Assembly: GCA_001683735.1 (NCBI GenBank)
Contig: LUGG01000001.1
Span: forward strand, 310,001 to 374,000
Direction: 5' to 3'
Length of the DNA stretch: 64,000 bases
Source: Grifola frondosa
Taxonomy: Eukaryota > Basidiomycota > Agaricomycetes > Polyporales > Grifolaceae
Shown here: one piece after another, positions 1 through 10,664 of the stretch
Position numbering within the stretch: position 1 is the first letter of the stretch
How the letters are laid out: each line of letters begins with the position of its first letter
Notes under the pieces: model-generated
Told to the model about the DNA's origin: nothing
What the model saw: only the letters and a program-made list of their open reading frames with translations
The model's database searches: none
Translations under genes and position numbers: made by a program

Positions 1-239
1 AACAGAGGAAGTTCGTTTGTAGTAGCATCACAGTCATGTACTGATCCTTTCCATAACGATTGATTTCGACATCCGCATCGATCACGCCCGCTTTTTCAAC
101 GAAGATGAATACATTGTGCTAGAAGGGTCAAGGAAGAGGCTCAGTCATTACATCGTTGATCCAAAGATACATCAAAAGCGCACGAATACATTTCTATTGG
201 TGTTACACACATAAAACCCTATCACCAGCACTAACGCTC
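1..239. other. No gene recognised (3' flank of SDO1)
   Basis: This stretch lies beyond the SDO1 stop codon at the left edge of the window. A frame stays open on the plus strand into SDO1, but it is the antisense shadow of that gene. No conserved protein, RNA gene or repeat was seen. Confidence 0.5.
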
Positions 240-1262
240 TCAGCTACTGGCCGTTGCGGAGAAACTCAGCGTCTCGAGTCGCCCGCGTCCTTTACACTCC
301 TTTTGCAGAAGCTCGTTGAGAACGCGAATCTGGCCAGGATCGATCAACATCACCTGCACCAGAGTAATGATCAGTGTCCGATGAGGTGCAGGAATCACTA
401 CGCCCACCGTCTCCCATTCCTCTGTACCAAGATTGTCTCGCTCAACGCTGTCCGCAGATTCGGCAACCCGCACGCGAAGGCGTTCGGCATCGGCAGCAGG
501 CATCACGATGCGCACTCGCATGCGGGCGCGCTGAATGGGCAACTTAGACTCTGTCTGCAGGAGTTTGATGCATTCGGAGGCCTGTGCGAGCATGAGAAAG
601 CGATCTCACGAGAAGACGAGGAGCGTACCTGACTCTTGGCGTTCTTGCCGGGGCGCACGCTAAAACCGGCTTCTGTCATGGCCTTTTCAATGATGCCGAC
701 AGGATAAGGGCGTTGCGTTGCGGGGTCTACACATTTTTCCGAGACGAGAGTCGCAATCTCGCGCCGGATGGAAGTCAGATCGTGTTCGCGTTCTTTCTCG
801 CCAACTTGCAGCTCGCCCTTCTTCAAAATCTAAAACCACATCATGAATAAGAGGGGATAATATTATAGTAGGGGAAAAGGCACGACCTCCTTGACGATCG
901 TATTAGTGTCGGTGGTGGAAAACGCCTTCTGAAGGTCTTGGCTCTTCGCGAGCTCGCCTTTGGAGACGTTTATGAACACATTTGCGATCTGAAGTACGTC
1001 ATCGATGTCTGTTTCCACACCGCTGCGCCATTCCTGCACTTTGTTCTTGTAGCAAGCAATCTGATAAATCTAATCAATATTTCTATACGGCGACGGCGAA
1101 AATGAAGGAGACGTACCTCGAATCGCTTTCCGCCTTTCTTCAAGCGGACGATTGATACATTGGTGAGCCTATGTAAAGAGATTGTTAGACGTTCACAGAA
1201 TGCGAAAGGTTGCGCGAACGAGTATCACACTTGATCTGATTTGATGGTTGCTGAATGGGCAT
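240..1262 (-). CDS. SDO1: SBDS/Sdo1 ribosome maturation protein
   Basis: Sdo1 works with the EFL1 GTPase to release eIF6 (Tif6) from late 60S pre-ribosomes. The model has five exons (1231-1262, 1117-1168, 887-1060, 629-829, 240-581) and encodes 266 aa, near the usual 250. The start is MPIQQPSNQIKLTNVSIVRL. The N-terminal SBDS domain contains RFEIACYKNKV and the block from KGELAKSQD to FSTTDTNTIV. The middle carries QVGEKEREHDL and DPATQRPYPVGIIEKAM, both family signatures, and the C-terminal domain has the IERARM-like PIQRARMRVRIVMP. All junctions are GT-AG and in phase, with no frame break. It is divergent from the BAR/SH3 gene, with 348 bp between the start codons. Identification is near certain. 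Confidence 0.96.
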
Positions 1263-1610
1263 TTTGAACCGGGATTACGCCGTGGGTGAGTACACTGGGC
1301 GAGAGGCGTTGGCGATCTGAAGATAAATTGGTAGAGCAGAATAAAAATCCCTTTGCAAGTGTATAGAGTCAATGGGTGAGGAGCGTTAAGCTCGGAGCCG
1401 TATATGGTGTCCCCATTTGGACGCGGGTGTATCGCCTCTTACATAAGCGCTTAGATTGGCAGCGATCGCAGCACCGCCGAGCCGCTTGTTCGTCGCCGAG
1501 CTCACTCTCTCCCCTTCCCGTTCCTCTCCTGTTGCCGTCACCATCAACAACGAGAGCACATCTTCCCATTTCTTATTAGAAATTATACCTAACTCATCCC
1601 TTGACTCAAC
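1263..1610. promoter_or_regulatory. Divergent SDO1 / RVS167-type intergenic region
   Basis: The 348 bp between the two outward-facing start codons must hold both promoters and 5' leaders. No specific motif is claimed. The short frames here on both strands are chance. Confidence 0.5.
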
Positions 1611-3422
1611 ATGAAAGGAATCACGAGGGCATTTGCGCGGTACACATCCGCTCTCTTCCAGAGTTTGTGGCGGAAATACTGAAAGTATGACGAATTTATG
1701 ACAGGACACCGCACATGCTGACCACAAAGGTCGGGATGTCCAAGAGTGCGTACTTGATTTGTGAATACTTGATGCAGCGAACTGAGTTCTGCTGCTACCT
1801 CCTCACGTTATCTGCCTCATGTAGAGTCGTCCGACGCGGAATTCGACGATTATGCGCATCGCTTCTCGTCAATAGAGACGGCGACAGAGAAACTACTGAA
1901 GGATAGCAAGGGGTACACCGAAGCCGTCTCGAAGCTTTTCACGCACGGAGCTGAATTTGCTACCACCTTCGCCGCTCTCTACCATCCCGTACCGGGCGAA
2001 TATGACCTAGCACAAAAGCACCCGGAGTCCCAACATACTATCGCTCATGTCGACCCCTACGAGGCCTCGATGGAGGAGGTCAAGTCATCAATAATCCCAG
2101 AGCTCGAGCTCATCGAGACTAGGATCGTCGGACCTATTAAGGAGTTCCAGGGAATTCTCAAGTTAATCCGAAAAAGCATCACCAAGAGGGAGCACAAGGT
2201 GCGCAATTTCATAGTGTCTGTTCCCACGTGATAACTCGCACTAACCACGATATCTTCAGTTGATTGATTATGACCGATTCAACAACTCACTGACAAAGTT
2301 AAGGGACAAGAAGGAGAAATCTCTTAATGATGAGAAGCATCTCTTCAAGGTACGCCTGCCCACCATGCGTTTCTACATCATAACCTACGATCCATAAATC
2401 CGCCTACATATATTTATGTTCCTTGCTATATGGCCATAGTTGGAGCAAGACTTTGAGATTGCATCAAACGAATATGACTTTATCAACACTGCCATGAAGA
2501 ACGAACTCCCTCGATTCTTGGTGCAAGCTACACAATTTATCGACCCGCTATTCCATTCGTTCTTCTACATGCAGTGAGTTCTCATATGTCTGTTCCATTT
2601 CACATCGTTCTCTTGGTTCGCATTGCCACGAATTCGAAGGCTCTTTTTTTTGGACAATTCGTCAACTCATCAACTGCGCTGTACTAGGCTCAATATATAC
2701 TATCTTCTGCTTGAGAAGTTGAATGGCTTCGCAGAGGGCAAATATGATGTGTCTGTGACCGGCGCACAAATCGCGAGTGATTACGAGGAGAAGCGCACCA
2801 ACGCCCTGGAGCAGATCGAAGCGCTCAACATTGGGAGCCGAATGATTTCGACGTGTACGTGAAGGCTTTGCGCGACGATCGCCCTAATCTCACGCACTTC
2901 CGTCAGCAGCGAAGTTTGTCCAATCGAAGCGGACCGTTTCAGACTCAGGTGCTCCCGCCCTCGGGCGCTCCGCCACCGCCTCCACAGCGGGCTCGCGTCT
3001 GGCTCCACCGTCACGCTCGCCCTCTGCTACTTCCAGCTTTACCAAGAAGGCGCCTCCCCCGCCGCCCTCCAGTGCTGTCTCAGCTGTTCCTCCTCCACCA
3101 TACACCCCGTCAGCCTATACGAGCGCAGCCCCAGTGAAGAAGGCTCCACCCCCGCCGCCGCCACTCAAACCGAAGCCGAAGGCGGCGTCATATGTCGTCG
3201 CGCTGTATGATTTCGCCGCACAGGCGGATGGGGACCTCGACTTCCGTGCGGGTGATCGCATCGAACTTGTAGAGCGCACAGATAGCACGGAGGATTGGTG
3301 GACGGGGAAGTTGAACGGACGGCAGGGTGTCTTCCCAGGTGCGTGTTTAACTGTTTCCCGCTGTCCTGGTGTGTTGCTTAACGCTGTTCGTCATGACAGG
3401 AAACTACGTTCAGGAGGCTTAA
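1611..3422 (+). CDS. RVS167: BAR-SH3 amphiphysin-family protein (Rvs167/Hob1-like)
   Basis: Proteins of this family bend membranes and couple to actin in endocytosis. Eight exons (1611-1639, 1705-1745, 1825-2198, 2260-2349, 2440-2573, 2688-2854, 2910-3338, 3400-3422) give 428 aa. The N-terminus [20 protein letters not shown] matches the Rvs167 amphipathic start. The BAR domain spans about residues 24-240, with [12 protein letters not shown] and [19 protein letters not shown] visible. A Pro/Ser linker with poly-Pro runs follows. The SH3 domain covers about residues 372-428, with [13 protein letters not shown] and the last-exon GNYV. Fungal Rvs167 proteins share this order; some add a longer Gly/Pro/Ala linker. 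No frame break was found. Confidence 0.93.
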
Positions 3423-3741
3423 TTGTCTAGACTTCGGTTTGTGCAGGATGTTATAGGATTTGCGGGTTGAGCCTCTAGGAAAGAAGTAATCCGGTGTAAT
3501 GTGGGAGTAAATTGAGTCGGACGGCTTCATAACATTACTACACGGTCTACTTCGCGGAGGGATAGTTTTCGTTTTAGTATATCTATTTGACAAAGGAGCC
3601 CTGCGAACATTGGGTCAATGACATCGTCCATGGTCCTTGTATACCAAGCATCTCGTTTCGATCCTGGCCTATGAGAAGAGTTCCAAATGGATCAGGTACG
3701 TCCTCGAAAATGTACTATTACTTCGTTACAGATGCATCCAG
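3423..3741. other. Convergent 3' flanks, no gene seen
   Basis: The BAR/SH3 gene and ALG1 end towards each other across 319 bp. It is AT-richer than the exons, as expected for 3' UTRs. No terminator or RNA could be assigned by eye. Confidence 0.4.
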
Positions 3742-6138
3742 CTACTTCTGTTTCGCTTCTTTAGTTCCACCGAATAGAACTGCTTTGCCACCAACGTCGC
3801 TCAGTACCAAGGGGCGCATGATGCGGTCCCAATTTTCTGCCCATGTGCCCCATTCCCACTGAGCTTCTCCTGGGATAGGAGACGATGGCTGTACTGGGTG
3901 CTGAAGCGAACTACGGAGAGCCGCAAGCGCAGGAGCAGCGGGGAATGCGGTGAGTAGGGTCTGTATGAGAGCAGTGTCAGACTTGAGAGCGATGGATATA
4001 GGGTTGAGACACACCTGTAGGTGTTCGGCAAGTTGTGCAGCGTCTTTGAAAATGAGCCCGTTGAGGCCGTCCTTGACTAGTTCATCAAGGCTATTACATG
4101 TTACAAGTCTATTATTGTATAAGCGCGCGAGGCTCGGAGATGACATACCAGGCAAATCCTAGGGCGCACACACTGGCAGTCCGCACCCAAACATATCGAC
4201 GATCTTCATTGGCAGATCAAGCGCGGACGAGCTCGAATGTAAGGAAACGCCGAGGTCCGCTGAGCCTGGGACATCAGAAAAGACAAGGTTCATACCAAAT
4301 GCTGACCAGTGCAGTAAATAACGCATACCAAGTAATAGCGGATAGTCCTCCGCCTCGAGCCACATACTGATGCAGCGCACGAATTGCCATGCCTCTACAT
4401 CGTCCCCTCGAACACTGCCGCGCTGCAGTTGATCTACCTTGCGCATATACCGCTCGCGCAGCGGGCCTTTGCCCGTTATGACTACCAACACCTTCGGCAA
4501 AATGGTGCCATCACTACCGCTGCTGGTCTTCCGCGCGTGCTGCTCGTATATGCCTAGCGCATCTAACAATATTCCGAAATCTTCGTCCGGTGTCCACGAC
4601 GTGCTGGAGACGAGCAGTGCCGGACGATCTGGGCGACGCGTGGGCATCGGGATTGTGTCCGGGAACGGGCTTGGGTCCGGATCGGTGGAAGAATCTGCGG
4701 GCATGTCGGCAGATGGGATACGCGTGAAAGGCGTGGAATAAGGGGCTGCAGACTGCGGGAGATACTCGACGAGAGATGGGGTAGAGAGCGCGTCGCGCAG
4801 ACGGAGGAAGAGATCGTGGGACTCGGATGGCGAGGTGCGGTGGAAACGCGCTGGGGGACGGTCATGCAGGACTGCTTTGTGTCCCCTGTGATGGGAAGGT
4901 GAGGGTCGAGGGTTGGTGGTAAACAAGGACGACGTACTTGAGGTTCCACTGTTTTACGAGATAATCACGCATGGCGTGCGTAACAAATAAATGGGCATAG
5001 GCAGAGCGGCCAAAATATGCTTCGAAGCTGGCAGTCGAGTGAAAATGGGTGTGTCAATACGGATTTGTATGCGGCATTGGCACAAAATAGCGCATATAGT
5101 GAGACCAAATATCTGTGCCAGCACTCGAACACATTTATTGATGGCCCTGTTTCGAGAATGACATATCTTAGAGCACACGTTCAACCCTTGCGAGATATCT
5201 GACATGAGCATCACTGGGCGTGGATTTCATCGATACCGAAAGCTAGATACTAAGGTTCGTGATCCAAACCGCACTGTGGCCACGACAGATACCTTTCCTT
5301 ACTTTAAAACACCTAAACGCAAGAAAGACGCCCATGGAAGATGAAGCTTCAATGATATCACAACAAGGAATATTTGAGCGGTTGTCGTTCAATGCTGTGA
5401 TATCAAAGGATCTGATACATTTCTGGCCAGCTTCTAGTAGCAATACCACCAGCAGATTATAAATACGAGAAACCCACCGTTTCGCAATTTTGACAAATAT
5501 ATGGCGTTCTCCGAGTTTGAGGGCAAGAATGCTGTAGCCGAGGTTATGCCAGTCGATGATGACTTTGCTTCCCCGCACTTTAGCAACGAACCACACAAGG
5601 GCAAGGGTGGGTATACTGGGAGGATTCTTTCTTTCGGCATCGGGAGGTCAAGGTCACCTTATCAGTATAAAAGTATTCTAGAACTTACCTGGACTACGAT
5701 GAACTCCGGAGGATGGGGCACCCGTACAAGAAGGGTGTGAAGAATACTGCAAACTTGATGAAGGACTTTTCGTGGTGCGGAAATGACAAATGGCAATGCA
5801 TTCAAAAAGGCAGGCGGCGAAGAGAGGTAAAGAAAGTGGACGTGAGGAATTGAGAGGAGCGAAGGGATTGGATCCGAGCCTGAAGAGGCAGATTAGAACG
5901 TCAACTATTATAAAATGACAGATTAATCACCTCCATAGCCTATAAGGAATGTCTCAAAACCGTTGGTGGCGAAGCTTTCGGCGTGGTACATCATCCTAGG
6001 GCTACGACCGATGTCTCCAAGAACGAGGATGGCAACAGAGCGGAGCGACGGTCGTTCGCGCGGTTGCTTATAGAGGAGATACAGCATCAATACAAATAAT
6101 AAAGTAAACGCCACCTGGAATATGGTGAACAACTCCAT
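3742..6138 (-). CDS. ALG1: ALG1 beta-1,4-mannosyltransferase (apparent frameshift)
   Basis: Alg1 adds the first mannose to dolichol-PP-GlcNAc2 on the cytosolic ER face. Exons: 5931-6138, 5689-5879, 5478-5626, 4938-5027, 4329-4885, 4149-4265, 4015-4090, 3742-3960; about 534 aa. The start at 6138 ([11 protein letters not shown]) puts a hydrophobic N-terminal anchor before [18 protein letters not shown], as in the family; an upstream in-frame start at 6228 is less likely. Further signatures are [59 protein letters not shown], and the GCGLPV...LDELV donor-binding region. In that last block, exon 4149-4265 holds two bases too many at 4167-4173 (a CA/TG repeat). Removing two restores CALGFACLDELV. 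The intron 5028-5477 is 450 nt, unusually long here. Divergent with NFU1. Confidence 0.93.
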
Positions 6139-6379
6139 CTTCAAAATTCTGAGAGAACAGGCTTGCAAGTTGACGTCGACGAGAGAAGCTGTTCGACGCG
6201 TGACGCGAGTATTGACGCGTCGTGCCACGTGCCCGGTCTTGACAAATTAGGCAGTTAAGTCAATGAAATGACTAATTGTTTAGCGCTTAGCTCTCATTTA
6301 TTCGGCCGTCGACTCGCGACTGAAATCGACGTACATCTAAGCTTCTTGCTCCTACCACAAGTACTTGTATCTAGCATCA
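6139..6379. promoter_or_regulatory. Divergent ALG1 / NFU1 intergenic region
   Basis: These 241 bp separate the two start codons and must contain both promoters. No element can be named with confidence. Confidence 0.45.
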
Positions 6380-7442
6380 ATGTCATCAGCGGCATGCTCC
6401 TCCCTTCGCACCCTTGCGAGAGCACAGAAACCTCGTCTTCACCCACACCCCCGGATTTCTTCACACTCGCGAAATATCTCATACACAGCGGCGCGTTCCG
6501 CAAGTCTATACCATGGTCTGACATTTGCCACCGCTTCTCCTACTCTCACAACGAAGTCGATTTCGAGTCATCAGCGTCCTCTACAGTGTAGGTTCTCTAT
6601 GACCTTTTACCTTGAACTCACGCTAAAGGTCCGCAGACAGATCCATGTTTATCCAGACAGAGACGACGCCGAATGATGATTCGCTAAAGTTCATTCCCGG
6701 CGTACCAGTCATGGAAGAATCCAACACTGCCGAATTTCTGGATACCCGCTCCGCACTCAAGTCACCTCTGGCCATCCGTCTCATGGGTATTGAGGGTGTG
6801 ACTGCCGTCTTCTACGGCCCGGATTTTGTTACTGTCTCGAAGGACTCAGAGACAGCATGGTCCATAATTAAGCCCGAAATTTACGCCACGCTCATGGAAT
6901 TCTTCTCCGCCGGTCAGCCACTCTTCCGCAGCGACGAGGACCGCGAGGCAGCAGGACCACAGGACACGCGCATACTTGACACGGACTCGGAAACCGTCGC
7001 GATGATCAAGGAACTGCTTGATACGCGTGTGCGGCCTGCCATTATGGAAGACGGTGGAGATATTGAGTATCGCGGATTCACCGACGACGGCGTGGTGCAG
7101 GTCAAGCTGAAGGGTAGCTGTCGTGGATGTGATTCCAGCACAGTCACACTGAAAAGTGGGATTGAGCGCATGTTAATGCATTACATTCCCGAGGTCAAAG
7201 GCGTGGAACAGGTCTGTCCACTATGTTATCTCTCCGATGCGTTTTAGCTGATGTCTATGTGTAGATACTTGACCAAGAAGAGACGATCGCATTGAACGAA
7301 TTTGAGAAACTGGAAAACCGGTTATCGCACGAGAAGTCACGTCCGGCAAAGAAGAACTCTAGGTAAACGTCAGGGCCTCTCTCCCATAGCCTTGTGCTAA
7401 TGCTTCCCGGTACTCAGTATGGCGCAGTACATGTCCGTTTAG
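6380..7442 (+). CDS. NFU1: NFU1 mitochondrial Fe-S cluster scaffold
   Basis: Nfu1 delivers 4Fe-4S clusters to lipoate synthase and respiratory enzymes in mitochondria. Four exons (6380-6591, 6641-7211, 7265-7362, 7418-7442) encode 301 aa. The first 60 residues are rich in Arg, Ser and Ala and almost free of acidic residues, consistent with a mitochondrial presequence. The Nfu N-domain starts at MFIQTETTPNDDSLKFIPG. The C-terminal NifU domain has RPAIMEDGGDIEYRG and the cluster-binding C-x-x-C in GSCRGCDSSTVTLKSGIE. The intron 1 acceptor was chosen as the second of two nearby AG sites because only it keeps the SMFIQTE junction in frame. No frame break. Confidence 0.96.
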
Positions 7443-7673
7443 ATTCCATGTAGGTAGTACACTAATTTACACGATTGCGCGAATGTATCCATAATCTTTG
7501 TCCCACTCTTCATGTTCTGTGTGAATGAAGGCATACGGACGCGTCAGAACGCGTGAATTATACACTCGGCGCTTATCGGACCCCATTGATCATTTCCCAC
7601 AGCCATGTACAGCACCTTGCACTGACACTCAAAAAGATTTGCTTTCCACGTCCTCCATTCTGCCCTATCGAAA

Positions 7674-8855
7674 ATGGCCACCCCAAGCACACCCTCTGCC
7701 GGACGCACCTTTACCCTTGCCTCGCGTGTGTCACAGCTGGCCCAGATCCAGACAAACATCGTGCGAGATGCCCTCGCCGAGCTGCAGCCTACTACAACAT
7801 TCGAGACGGCGTTCATGTCCACGGGCGGGGACCATAACCAGTCGCAGGCGCTGTACCTGCTAGGAGGCAAGGCGTTGTGGACGAAGGAGCTCGAGGTCGC
7901 GCTGCGCGAACGCGCCGTGGACATGCTTGTGCATAGCTTCAAGGACGTGCCGACTGTGCTGCCGGAGGGATGTGAGATTGCAGGGGTGCTTAAGAGGGAG
8001 GATCCGCTGGACTGCTTGGTGGTCAAGAAAGGCGAGGTATGGAAGAGTCTGGAGGAACTTCCGGATGGGAGCGTGGTGGGCACGAGCAGCGTCCGAAGGG
8101 TTGCCCAGCTAAAAAGACGCTTCCCCAAATTGGTGTTCATGGACGTGGTGAGCACGATTCTATGGACTGCTACTGTCGCCTATGCTTTGATTGATCTCCA
8201 GTGCGTACGCTTTAGCGCGGAAACCTGTGCGTACTTATCACATTTTACGCGTCGAGAAACGCGCTGATGTAGCTTGCCATTTCTCAACTTCATTAGAAAT
8301 ACCCGTATGGCGAAGTTGGATGCGCCCGACGGTCCTTACGCCGCCCTCATTCTCGCGAAAGCAGGGATGGTTCGTCTCGGTTGGGGCGCGCGCGTCACTG
8401 CAGACCTCGCACCGCCAACACTTCTCCACGCAGTTTCTCAGGGTGCGCTCGCCATCGAGATCCGCGCAGACGACACTGAGGCGCGGGCGCTGTGTGCCGC
8501 TGTGACGCACTGGCCGACAGAATGGGCGTGTCTCGCCGAACGTGCGTGTCTGCGCGTGCTTGAGGGTGGTTGCAGTGTCCCTGTTGGAGTATACACGACG
8601 CTGATGGAGCAGGAAAACGGGGAGAAGGGGGGCACGCTGGACATCATTGGGTGTGTTACGTCGTTGGATGGCTCACGGCACGTTGAGCATCGGATTCAGG
8701 AAGAGGTAAAATCAGTGGGGGAGGCAGAAGACGTGGGCATGAGGCTGGCCAAGGTGCTCATCAGCACCGGTGCGAAGGAGATCCTGGACGAAATCAACGT
8801 TGACCGGGAGAAAAGGATCGAAGAGGCGAAGACGAAAGAGAATAAGGCGGCGTAA
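7674..8855 (+). CDS. HEM3: Porphobilinogen deaminase (hydroxymethylbilane synthase)
   Basis: The enzyme polymerises four porphobilinogens into hydroxymethylbilane in cytosolic heme synthesis. The model is 347 aa in three exons: 7674-8147, an 11-nt microexon 8216-8226, and 8297-8855. Evidence includes LASRVSQLAQIQ at the N-terminus, VDMLVHSFKDVP, GTSSVRRVAQL, and the cofactor-attachment cysteine in LEGGCSVPVG. The microexon encodes the middle of the invariant R-G-N-L-N-T-R motif, so skipping it would destroy the active site and the frame. Flanking introns are 68 and 70 nt with GT-AG ends. NFU1 lies 231 bp upstream on the same strand; both serve iron cofactor pathways, but co-regulation is only inference. 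Confidence 0.96.
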
Positions 8856-9290
8856 ATTATCACTCATCTATCTGCATGCTGTATAGTCAAGAGCGGTGTA
8901 GAAATATATGTATCCAGTGCTTTAAATGAGACTACAGTTCGGCATCTTCGCTGTATGTGGTGAGAAGGAAGGGTGGATGTACCATGCAATATCACGTCGC
9001 AAGGTGGTCGAAAAAGTTAACACCAACCAACAAGTAGATAAAGCAAGGAAAAGATGATCTGCATCCCCGCGAGCGCCTGCAATTCCCCTGTATTCAAAAG
9101 TAATGGGAAGCAAGTGACTCTATGGCGGAGATGGTGGACATTGTTGGGAAATTGAGGCACGAAGAGATGCAATTTATACGCAGCAAAGTTTGCCACTGTT
9201 TGTGTAGTGACGGGATATCGGCGCCGGTACTAATAGCAGTGTGATTGCTTTGCCACCATCCCCTTCCTTCGTGAATACAACGCACAAGCT
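8856..9290. other. Intergenic, no gene seen
   Basis: 435 bp between HEM3 and the E2 gene. It holds the HEM3 3' end and the E2 promoter. Short minus-strand frames lack any recognisable protein. Confidence 0.4.
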
Positions 9291-10285
9291 ATGGCGGTGT
9301 CGACCAGACGACTACAGAAGGAGCTCGCGGATATCCATAAACATGGGACACCCGTAGGTACGCAACGCTAGCTCTTCCTCGTGCATATCGGAGCTGGAGA
9401 AGCTCATTAATGTGTCGTTCGATGCCAGGTATCAAGCTGTTGAGCGCGGACGACTTCCAGACTTGGTACCTCTCTGTAGAAGTTTTGGGCGATAGCATAT
9501 ACCAGGTGCGTCATATATACCAGCTAGTTCATAAGTCAGCGAGACGACAGACTGCCTGCAGTGCGAGGTATTCGCGTTGAAGTTCCGATTTGATAATCAG
9601 TATCCTATATCTTCGCCGGCGGTTCAGTTCGTTGTGGACAACAAGTATCAAGCACCCATACACCCGGTCTGTCACTTCTACTGGACTGCCTCATGATTGC
9701 TCACAACGGTATTGACTGATTCTGTCCATGTCTAGCATGTATATTCCAACGGCCATGTACGTTCCCTAGTCGTGAGGCTTTTGGATCCGACTGATGCATT
9801 TTCTCATAGATATGTGCTTCTATCCTCGGCAATGAATGGTCACCTGTGCTCAGTGTTGTCGCGGTGTGTGTGACAATACAGAGCATGCTGGCGTCGTGCA
9901 AGGTAAGGGGTATGTCTTGTCTGCCCATTCATGTACTCACATGACATCTATTTATTATGATTTGTAGAAGAAGGAGCGGTATGTATATGGCGTCATTCTC
10001 CTCCATCAACGCGGTCTAATGAGTGTCCAGACCTCCAGACAACGATCGTTACGTACAGCATGCACCCGAGAATCCGAAGAAGGTAAGCCATTCGTGTGTT
10101 GCAAGACGTGATACTGATTTAGGCTACCTCATTGCAGACACGATGGGACTTCCATGGTAAGTGATTGCTATTCTCTTTGTTCGCGTCGCTGATTGTGTGT
10201 CGCCACGCTATTCTCAGATGATAAGTTCGTAATTCTTAACCTTCTTCGCGTTCAGAACCTGATCTCCGTCAACACTAGTGTATAA
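9291..10285 (+). CDS. UBC16: UBE2W/Ubc16-type ubiquitin-conjugating enzyme E2
   Basis: E2 enzymes carry ubiquitin on a catalytic cysteine; the UBE2W class attaches it to substrate N-termini. Nine short exons (9291-9357, 9429-9505, 9562-9666, 9736-9756, 9810-9902, 9968-9978, 10031-10082, 10138-10156, 10218-10285) give 170 aa. The UBC fold shows RRLQKELADIHKHG, FDNQYPISSPAVQF, and the active-site block HVYSNGHICASIL, where HxYSNGHIC replaces the HPN of ordinary E2s. That replacement is diagnostic of UBE2W. One exon is only 11 nt and two others are 19 and 21 nt. The C-terminal exon after WDFHDDK is less certain because the family tail varies. Confidence 0.92.
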
Positions 10286-10664
10286 CCCATTGTTTGACAT
10301 TGCAATACCTCGGTCTACTTGTATAACATGTAAGATGGTCTAGAACGTGGAGGAAGATTATGGTGTAACCTACCTGTATACATGTTCTTGCGGAGCTTCC
10401 AAGATCTCAACAGGGGTTGTGGAAATAGCAAAGTGCACAGGGCACTGTATTTAATAAATTATAATAACACATACATTGGTCAGGACTGGAAAAAAATGCT
10501 CCTTGTAGGTGATGATGCCACCTACCTTCCGTTACGATTATCGCGGTCGACAAATACCACAGTTGACAAACCACCATAGGAGAAACCAAAGAAAGAGATA
10601 GTAAAAAAGAGAGAGGAAGGGACGTGAATTTTATCCAACACATAAAGAAAGCTTACAATTACTG
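10286..10664. other. Convergent 3' flanks, no gene seen
   Basis: 379 bp lie between the convergent E2 and Cu-fist genes. It is AT-rich with no recognisable coding or RNA feature. Confidence 0.4.

Noticed and set aside
4149..4265. A 15-nt intron to explain the ALG1 break
   Set aside because: GTGTGT...CTAG at this place is far below workable intron size and would delete conserved residues.
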